From: Canna indica
Lineage: Eukaryota; Streptophyta; Magnoliopsida; Zingiberales; Cannaceae
Assembly (NCBI GenBank): GCA_034359265.1
Contig: CP136890.1
Coordinates: 33,646,501-33,710,500, forward strand
Reading direction: 5' to 3'
Length of the DNA stretch: 64,000 nucleotides
Made by a program: the position numbers and the translations under genes. Position 1 is the first letter of the stretch. The number at the start of each line of letters is the position of its first letter. Shown piece after piece: positions 55,628-64,000 of the stretch. The notes beneath the pieces were generated by a model, which saw only the letters and a list, made by a program, of their open reading frames with translations, searched no databases and had not been told where the DNA came from.

Positions 55628-56668
55628 GCTTAAGGGTTTCTCTTAAGCCTCGATCTTTATTTTGATGATAACAAACAAGTATTTAATCCATATGTGAAGT
55701 TTTGAGTTCAGGTTGAGGTTCCCAAAAGCAAAGCAAGTTCGTTCAAGTGAATCGAAAGAAAAGACTGTCAAAGAAACGGAAGAAGAAAACGTCAAAGAAA
55801 GGCTCGGGCATAAATCAAATAGATATCTTGTAATATACCCTAGGACGATCTTATCCCAAGCCTAATTGTAAAGTTATCCAAGTTAGAACTTGGTAACTGA
55901 ATCCATAAAAAAGGCATGTAAAAAATTCAAGTAGAAATCAGCCTCAGCCTGCATCCGGTCGACCGAATGATGCGAAAAAGTGATAGTAGCCATTCGGTCG
56001 ACATGTCGGTCGACCAAAGTTGGTGAAGAATTCACAGAAGGGTTGCATCGGTCGACCGACCGAAGCAAAAATTTGGCAGAATGCTCCTCGGTCGACCGGA
56101 TTGGAGATTACAAGTCACACGACCCTGGCTCCACTGATTCGATCGACCGGCTGGTCGACTAAATGTGGGATCGATGGATTTGCGACAGTCGATCGACCCG
56201 TCGGTCGACCGAGCACTCACATATGCCAACGGTCGCATTGGTGGTCAATCAATCGGTCGATCGATGATCGACCGGTAAAGCGAATGAACGGCATCAACGT
56301 CTATTGTTTCGCCCGTTGAACGTTCCGTTCGGCTGAGGGGTTATAAATACCCCTCACCTAACTTCTTTAGTCCTTCTTGGAAATATTATTGAGCATTAAA
56401 GAAGTCATTTGAGCCTTCATAAAAATTGATTTGTTGTGCGCCCTTCGCCTCCGTTGACAACATTCCTCGAGCGCATGCTTCCCTGCTTCTCTCAACTCTG
56501 CTGCAACTCACAGAGTCATCTGTCTGCAAGTTTGAGGCCTGAAGGCTTGGGAAAGGAGCTTTGGTTCATCTTTAAATTGTTAAGCTCTTTCCATTGTATT
56601 TGAAGTTTATTTGAAACTTGTTTTCCATTTGTAATAACTGCTAGGTGTGCTAGGGAAACACTTAGAGA
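55628..56668 (+). mobile_element. Copy 2 of the Copia-like LTR fragment
   Basis: Same as 1479-2507 with one more GGTCGACC unit; TATA box near 56342. Confidence 0.4.
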
Positions 56669-58119
56669 AAACTTTAACATATCATGGATTTAATACATAC
56701 CAAATTTAATAAGTTTCAGTATGCTAAATATAAGAAGATTTAGCAATTATATCACCATGATTTCATGCCTAATTGCAGCACAAATAATCATAACCAGCTT
56801 GTAGACAATAATTCTAGCAATTAAATAATCATTACAACATGTAATTGTTTAATCTCAGCATATAAATATAAATTCCAACAACTAAATAGTTATTACAACA
56901 TGTAATTATTTAATCTCAGCATATAAATATAAATTCCAGCAACTAGAACATGTGGAAAATAGTTTAATACACCTCAAAGTGGAAAACAATTACAAATAAA
57001 GCACATCAATTATCTGTTAAACTACATCGAATTCCTACTTAATTTCAGCACATGAAATTGAATCGTAGCAAGGTCATGCTAAGGTAGGAACCGAAGTGTA
57101 GGTGTTCTATACTAGATAATAGCCTACAAATAAGATATCCTTCTACTCTTTTAGTCATTCTATCCTTACATATACAAGATGATAGCCTACAAATAAGATA
57201 TCCTTCTACTCTTTTAGTCATTCTATCCTTACATGTCGATCACTTGAGAAATTTACTTCCGAAAACTCCCTTCCCTTCCCCACTCAGCTGAGCCATAACA
57301 CAAGGGCTTTCATCATGCCGCAGGCCCTAGGGGTTAGGAAGATTAGTACTCTTCCATGTTCTAAGTTTTCTTGATCTATATGAACATATAACATATAAAA
57401 AGAATCAAATCTACACGTTTAAACCACACGAGAAACTTGGGGGAAAATTTGGCATGACCTCCCCTCTTTTCCCCTATTCGGCCGACACCTATATCTCAAG
57501 AAAACGTCGTGAGAAATCTCAAGATCAAACATCTACATCTTGAGGGGGTAAAAGATCAAACACCATGAGAAAACGACAAGGAATCATCACGCAAAGTCGG
57601 CACCAACAAAACCATAAGGGTTCGGCTAGGGCCTCCCCTTAAATCCTAGATTCTACCACTCACCTTGATCAAGGAGGAAGAAGAGGTGGACGTATGCGTC
57701 CCGATCCTTCCGACGGCAACACGACTTTCGGCGCCGACCCAAGCTCCTCTCCTCCTCTCCCTCTTGCTCGGTTGTGTGCGGCTCAATGATGAGCCGCACA
57801 ACTTGTAGATGAGGGGTTTTATTCCCTCATCTACAATGACCTTTATGCCCCCCCTAACTTAACTTAGTTCTCACTCGACTCAGCCCGCGTCCGGTTCGGG
57901 CTCCGGTTCTATCCGCATGCACGAGTTGAACTCGACTCCAATGAGACATTTAATGCATAAAAGGAAATGACCATTTAACCAATTAAACTTCATACTTTCA
58001 TAGGTCGAGTCATACTTTCTACTCGAAGCCATTCTGCGGCTCGACCCAACTAACCCCCGGTCTGGTGTGCTGCACCAAAATAGATTTCTATATTAGGAAA
58101 AAAAAATTCGGGCCTTACA
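56669..58119 (-). mobile_element. Copy 2 of the diverged F1 LTR fragment
   Basis: Same as 2508-3958; starts TGTAAGGCCC on the minus strand at 58119. The 65-bp minisatellite follows at about 58195-58387. Confidence 0.7.
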
Positions 58120-60362
58120 CCTTCCTTTCTCGTCTCCTGCCCCCGGCGACACCCCTTGCAATGTCGGTGATACCTTTCTCGTCTCCCTTTCTCCCTCGGC
58201 GTCACTTCTCATCTCCCGCCGCTAGTGACACCTCCCCTTGCAATGCTGCTCTCCCTCCCTCGGCAACCACTTCTCATCTCCTACCCCTGGAGACACCTCC
58301 CCTTGCAATGCTGCTCTCCCTCCCTCGGCGACTACTTCTCATCTCCCGCCCCCAGCGACACCTCCCCTTGCAACAAACCCGACGATGTGATCGACTGATC
58401 TCACCTTATCTTCCAGTGCTGGTTTGACCTTCCTGTGCATCGAAAGGTAAGCGAGCAAATGTGGTTTCTTATGTGTGCTGCAGAAATGTTCAATTTATAC
58501 AAATATCTTAGAAAATTGAATATCTTCTAGTGCTGATCTCACCTTATCTTCCCGTGCTGGTTTGACCACATAAAGAGTATATCTAATCGTGAGTAAAAAT
58601 TATGTCATATAAGAGTAAAAATTAAGTACTGCAAGTATTGTGTGTGCTGGAAGTTCGCTGTGAGGGAAGGGCTCTTGCCGAAAGTTACTGCAAGTATTAG
58701 ATGAAATTTTCTTCTTGCTCAAAACATTATTTAGATTGAAAAACCAAGCATGGTTAATTTCTCCAACTAGGTTGGTCAAAAAGGGAAATGTTTGCCTAAT
58801 AAAACAAATGCCCATCGAAGATAAGAAAGCACATCTAGTTCCAACTCCACTACTATATCTTTTGTTGACAGAGTAAGCAAGTTTGCATTAGTCTTGTTAT
58901 TGAAGAGGATCGTGTAATATTTGCAGTATCTGAATTGTCCAGAGTTAATCTTTATTTGAGATTGTGTGCCAAATTTTGATTTAATGCTATATGATATGAG
59001 AAGGCAGTAAAGAGGATTAGGTTTCTGGGAGTCATCAATTCCACCACTTGGTTTTTTGGTTCAGTTGAACAAGATCATTACAGAAGAAGCACACCTTATC
59101 AAATCCACTAAAAGCTTTCATATATGTAGGACTCCAGTAACACAAACTAGCTATAGCCAAAATCTCAAACCAAGTCCCCAACAATGGAGATGGAGAGAGA
59201 GTTGGCCGAGCCCCATCCTTAGCCACGCGAGAAGCAGCAAATATCAGTTCCATATCATTTCAATGTTATAAATCTTTTCAATGTTCTATGTAAAAGGTCA
59301 TTGATTTTATTGGTAGCCTTTGTTGTTCTAGTTCCTTTTTTGTTGTAGAAACTTGAAAAAGCAAATTTTATAACTGCTTTTGTAGTGGTCCATATAGCAG
59401 GACTAGTGTGTTACTGATGCCTATTTTATAGCAAATTTTATAGCTACTTTTGTAGTGGTCCATATAAGCTAAAAAGGAACTAGAATAAAAAAAGGAGAAA
59501 AAGAAAATACTAATCATGAAGAATTTATAAAAGAGAATAGAGGAGAATTAGTAACCCAGAAGGACATTCCAAAGGCAAGTTTTTCGAGTTGCTATCAACA
59601 TTGCAATGCCTTTCACTGCAACAATTTATTTAATTACTGACTGATTAAAACAGATGCTTAGTATAAGCGTCGGTTTTAATTAAAGCAGCTGGGTTAGATA
59701 GTGATTAATAACGGGCACAGGTTGATGGAGCTGGTTAATCAAGAACCGGCGCCATCAGTTCTGCGCCGGTTTGGTTGTTTTTTTCCCTCTTCCTGTTTTC
59801 ATTTCCCGCTTCCCATTTGTTTTTTCCTACTGTTCTCTTCTCAAACCCTAGTTGTTCTCCGCTGTTCTCCGCTTCGCTTTTCCCGCTTCTCCACTCTTCT
59901 CTAGCTCCCTCTTTCTTCTACCCGCATCTCCCATTTCCTTTTCCACCATTCCCATTTCCCTTCCCGTACCTCCCTTATTTTTCTTCCCTCACGTCGGTTC
60001 TCCAGCTCCCTCCTTCTACCCCCATCTCGCTGATCTCCCTCCTTAGAGCCGGTGAGTAGACTCTAGAACACGGAGCATGAAATCTTGCACGATGGATCTA
60101 CGACTGGGATCGCACCAGGCCTTCTTCTCTGCTGTCAAATCAGACGACATCGCCGCCGTCTGCCGCATCATCGAGAGCTTAGACAGTGTTTTGAATTTAC
60201 TAGGAGGTGCGGTGATGTAAGTAGTGCACGAATAATGAATTAATGCTGAATTTAATTGGAAAAGCTGGCGAGCTTCTTTGATGATACATACAATACCATA
60301 TCTGAAACCCGTATATGCGATCGAGTAAGTATTGAATTAACTAATTTGGATTTGGCATGCAG

Positions 60363-60445
60363 GATTTGCAGCAGAGTACTTTGCCGATCAGCAAGAAGAG
60401 ACGTTTGCGAATTGGGAGGGGAAGCCTTTTCTCCAGGTGTACAAG
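60363..60445 (+). pseudogene. Copy 2 of the unidentified exon, cut by a hAT element
   Basis: Same as the start of 6203-6321; the frame FANWEGKPFLQVYK is interrupted after the Lys codon by the insertion, and the remainder resumes at 60975. Confidence 0.4.
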
Positions 60446-60966
60446 TAGGGGCGGCAAAAATAGGCACGGCACGATAGCACGGCACGAGCACGGCACGATA
60501 ACTGCGGGCCGGGCCGAAAAAATTGGCCCGATAAGCTTATCGGGCCGGGCCGGCCCGGCCCGATAACATTGCGGGCCGACGCGGGCCGGCTCTTATCGGG
60601 CCGGGCCGGCCCGTTTGGCCCGCTAAGCATATATAAAAAAAAGAGAGTCTAAATTAGGGCTTGTTTAGTACTTTAAAATTGAAGGTGAAGTTAATCTATG
60701 GAGTTTTTCATGTGAAATGTCATATTTGATGCTTATTTAGTCTCTTAAATATTTTAAATTATTTTTTAATAATTTTTTTAGAATTTTTTTAATAAATAAG
60801 AGGGCTCGCGGGCCGGGCCGGGCGGCCCGCAAACTATTGCGGGCCGGGCCGGGCCGGGAATTTCCGGCCCACTGAGTTAGCGGGCCGGGCCGGGCCGGCA
60901 CGCCACCTTATCGTGCCGGGCCGGCCCGGCCCGTTAACTGCGGGCCGGCCCGTTTTGCCACCCCTA
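60446..60966. mobile_element. 521-bp non-autonomous hAT element, GC-rich foldback
   Basis: Terminal repeats TAGGGGCGGCAAAA and (right end, reversed) TAGGGGTGGCAAAA; perfect 8-bp target duplication TGTACAAG at 60438-60445 and 60967-60974. Both arms are packed with GGGCCGGGCC and CCGGCCCG motifs in opposite orientation around an AT-rich centre (60640-60800). Absent from copy 1, which shows the empty site at 6278-6285. Confidence 0.97.
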
Positions 60967-62352
60967 TGTACAAGAGTGTCCTCAATTCAAAGTCAAAAGA
61001 GGAATCACCGGTGACCATTTAATTTATACATTAACAGCTTTATGTACTTATCATAGTAAAGTTCATTTGAAATCACTTTCTGATCATCTTGCATAAAGTA
61101 ATATGGGCAAGTTAAAATTCAACTTGTTCTGTGCAGTGCTTAAAAGTTCTTGTCATCTTTAATTATTGCAAGAACACAAAATTAAATATTTTAGCTAATC
61201 AGATTACACCTTTTATTGTTGCATGTTGGTACGTACGCAGGCCAACTTTGCAAGATGGGAACCGAGCCATGATCACTTCTTGTTCCGTCACCCATGGGAA
61301 CACTACCTTAAAATTGGAGCTTTGAGCCACCACTCTTTCCACTTACATCATCGCACCTCCTAGTAAATCAGTCTTCTTGTCAAACTGCATCAATAATGAA
61401 TTAAATTCCCTCCACTCATCTTTCATTTTTATGTCCTGGCAAGTGCACGAATCTTCGTTGGTTGTTTCTAGTTGCACAAACTAATGCTGCATAGTTACTT
61501 ATACGAGGCCTTATACGAGGCCTGATCTTATAGGCTTTTTGAAAATATCAACATTTGTCTTATCTTGATTTCTGTTGTCAAATTCATCACTGATAAAGCA
61601 AAATACATGAACGGCTGGTTGTATTGATTATTAGTAATCAGCATCTTCAGTCTCACTTTGGAATCCTTTAGATACTATATAGGGTTCTCGAATTGATATT
61701 ATTGACCTGCAGATTGGTTAATTTCTTCTTTTTTCTTATCTAAGAAAATAAGTATCTGCTTTTGTACAGATGAAAATTATTGAGCTATTTCATGCAAGAC
61801 ATAGCACTTGTGTCCTGCTTATTCCTAAAACCATTCAAACTAATTGAAATCAGATTGGATTTTAATACACTTTGAGAAATTCATTGATTTATATGGATAA
61901 AGATGTGAACTGTTTTATATATGATTTAGTAATATCAGCACAATGGCATACATTCTCAGCATTTCTGTATGAAAGATGACAAGTTCTAGGTGTTGCATTT
62001 ATTTCTGTAACCATGTTTCATGTTACTCAGAAATCATAGACAAGTCACAAGATTTTTTCCTTTCTCATGACTTAACCTAAAGTTTATTCAATGATCCTTT
62101 TGAAGAGTCTAATAGGACTTAGTATGTCAGTAACAAAATAAGATATAAAGATTATTTGGTATATGATTTTTGTAAATTCTAAAAAAAATTGTAGCAAAAT
62201 GTATGTAAACAAGACAGTTCATATATCTTTCAAACTGGAAGGTTATTTTCTACTTATTGTGTTTGCTAATAATTTGATTATCCTCCATTACATTTCAAAT
62301 TGTTTCTTCATTCCAAGGGTGGCAATTGTTAATTATATGACACTATTTATAG

Positions 62353-63130
62353 AAGAACAAATTTGTTTAAATTCGGAATTATGGCATGCTTGTGCCGGTC
62401 CACTAGTTTCATTACCTCCTGTTGGAAGTCGGGCATTCTATTTTCCACAGGGTCACAGTGAGCTGTTCTATCCATTTCTAAATTGCTGCAAGGCCCTTAG
62501 CAATGCAAATATGCTATTGTTGTAAAGCTGCTTAATTTCTTATGCTTGGAAAAGGTAATGCATTATTATACTTGCATGCTATTTAATTTAGGTTATCTCA
62601 TTAGGTTGCTGCATCAACCAACAAGGAAATCGATTCTCTTCCCAGCTACCCAAGCTTACCTCCTCAGCTGGTTTGTCAGCTGCATAATGTTACTATGCAT
62701 GTATGATTCTTCAGATATTTATCACTATTTCTCCTCTGATTTCATGTTTATTTGTTTGTTTGATTAATATTCATTCTCTACTTGCAGATACAGATGAAGT
62801 TTATGCACAGATGACATTGCAACCATTAAGCCTAGTAAAGCACTGTATCTCTTTGCTCAATGACTTGTTCTGTTAACCTTGGATGTCATTTTGATTTAAT
62901 ATGCTTTTGATAGCAAGTGATACCAGTACACATGGCGGATTCTCTGTTCCACGTCGAGCAGCAGAAAAAGTTTCCTCCTTTGGTATATTTACTTTCATAG
63001 ACAAGTTTGAATGGCTTACGATCATAAATAGCATGGAAGTTAATCTGGATTTGCAATAGGAATGTCTCTTACCTTATTCATTGCCACTCTTGTAGGATTT
63101 TTCACAGCAGCCTCCTGCTCAGGAACTGGT
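62353..63130 (+). pseudogene. Copy 2 of the broken ARF6/8-like gene
   Basis: The same five exon remnants (62353-62464, 62605-62700, 62788-62834, 62914-62982, 63096-63130) and the same lesions as 7664-8441; one synonymous difference in TDEVYAQ (GAC to GAT). The lesions therefore came before the duplication. Confidence 0.9.
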
Positions 63131-64000
63131 ACACTTGTCTTTGTTTGGGAAATGAGAATAAGGGGGAATTGGTACACATGTCCTTGTTTCTGCTTGTTCT
63201 TGCACAAATAATGAGAATAGCAATTTACTTCTGACAAATAAAGTACTATAAATTAGGTTCATATTCTAATAAAAATGTTCTGGTTCATATTCTCATTTAT
63301 CGTTGTATTTTGATTAGATTATTTCATGTCCCCAGTTAAGCTACTCATAGTATTTCTTTAGTTGTGACAAGTCAAGTTTCTGCAATATCTTCCTTATGTT
63401 CCCAACCATTTCTTTAGTTGCTGCTGACAATGTATTTAAAATGGTTATTTCAGATAGCTTGTGTCCTAGAAGCTTATCTGAGAAATAAGCTCCATGTAGT
63501 TCAACTAACTTAGTTGAAAGTACCTTCTGCTGAAGAATCCATTCAACTAAGGTCTAGATAATGTTACTGTGCCACAGTTTATTATTATAGTGACACAGTA
63601 AGTGAAAAGAGAACATCATGATGAAGTTAAACTGAGTTGTGAAACATGAATGATTTATACTATTTCCACCATTTCTTGGGTTTATATTATCTTCTTATTG
63701 GATTTAGCTATTACTAGGCTTCTAATGATGCATCATCAAGATTTATGCATAAACTGAGGCTTCTAATACAGATTTAGCTATTACTTTGCTTCAAATACAG
63801 ATATGTACTTCATAACCATTTATATGCGTTCAATCACAACTATTATTGTTTTATAGATCTGTCCAAAATTTAAATTTTATGAGGCAATTTGGTAAGATGT
63901 TGAAGGGAAACTCACTAGCTATTGTTTGGGTTCCCAACGGAGGTTGTAGTAGCATATTGGAGATCAATGGGAATCACTTTATATTATGTTCCATCTGCAT

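Larger units (their letters stand above)
54150..64000. repeat. Large segmental duplication, copy 2
   Basis: Same content and order as 1-9311, with a 12-bp gain at 56001-56012, a 1-bp loss near 58200 and the hAT insertion at 60446-60966. It reaches the window end while still matching. Confidence 0.97.
59614..64000 (+). mobile_element. Copy 2 of the Pack-CACTA, 3' end beyond the window
   Basis: CACTGCAACAA at 59614; same interior as 5454-9311 plus the hAT element. Exon-like ORF at 60077-60220. Interior after the ARF piece (63131-64000) is non-coding as in copy 1. Confidence 0.6.

Noticed and set aside
58065..58427. 120-codon ORF in copy 2 across the 65-bp minisatellite
   Set aside because: Opened by the 1-bp loss near 58200; absent from copy 1 and made of repeat units.

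Overview
The window looks like nuclear DNA of a large-genome flowering plant, possibly a monocot (not provable here). It holds split, intron-bearing remnants of plant genes (ARF, SPL, ribosomal protein L11, proteasome beta-5) in a sea of nested LTR retrotransposons with 1.5-2.7 kb LTRs, plus CACTA and hAT DNA transposons. I found no intact host gene, tRNA, rRNA or CRISPR array. Every sizeable open frame is decayed Ty3/gypsy coding sequence, minisatellite, or chance.

Layout. 1-9311 and 54150-64000 are near-identical copies of one segment, about 54.15 kb apart; both run off the window edge. Each holds a reverse gypsy 3' end (LTR plus integrase C-terminus/chromodomain), a Copia-like LTR rich in GGTCGACC, a second LTR fragment, a 65-bp minisatellite and the start of a probable Pack-CACTA element (5454-10498 in copy 1). 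That element carries a broken ARF6/8-like gene and other exon-like pieces. Copy 2 also has a clean 521-bp hAT insertion that copy 1 lacks. From 10499 to 21894 lies an SPL intron/exon pair; its intron was hit 11 bp before the acceptor by a complete but dead chromovirus (10763-21776), whose 5' LTR holds a solo LTR of another family. 23612-29541 is a reverse, internally deleted gypsy element. 29590-33215 is a patchwork of LTR and CACTA remains. 33216-37389 is a forward deleted gypsy element with a 161-bp hAT MITE in its integrase. 37390-38552 carries L11 and proteasome beta-5 exons side by side. 38553-42719 is a reverse gypsy 5' half. 42720-52357 is an AT-rich repeat family broken up by a solo LTR nested in a solo LTR (44134-49434).

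Three chromovirus LTR groups are used below. F1 begins TGTAAGACCC and ends GGGGTGTGACA. F2 begins TGTAATATCC and ends GGGGCGTGACA, with an internal ~52-bp minisatellite. F3 begins TGTAATACCC. F1 and F2 share a TATA-like box followed 20-25 bp later by a stem-loop whose arms change in a paired way between copies; I consider this and the Pack-CACTA the most interesting signals. No working host pathway is encoded here; the story is gene capture, nesting, LTR-LTR recombination and segmental duplication.
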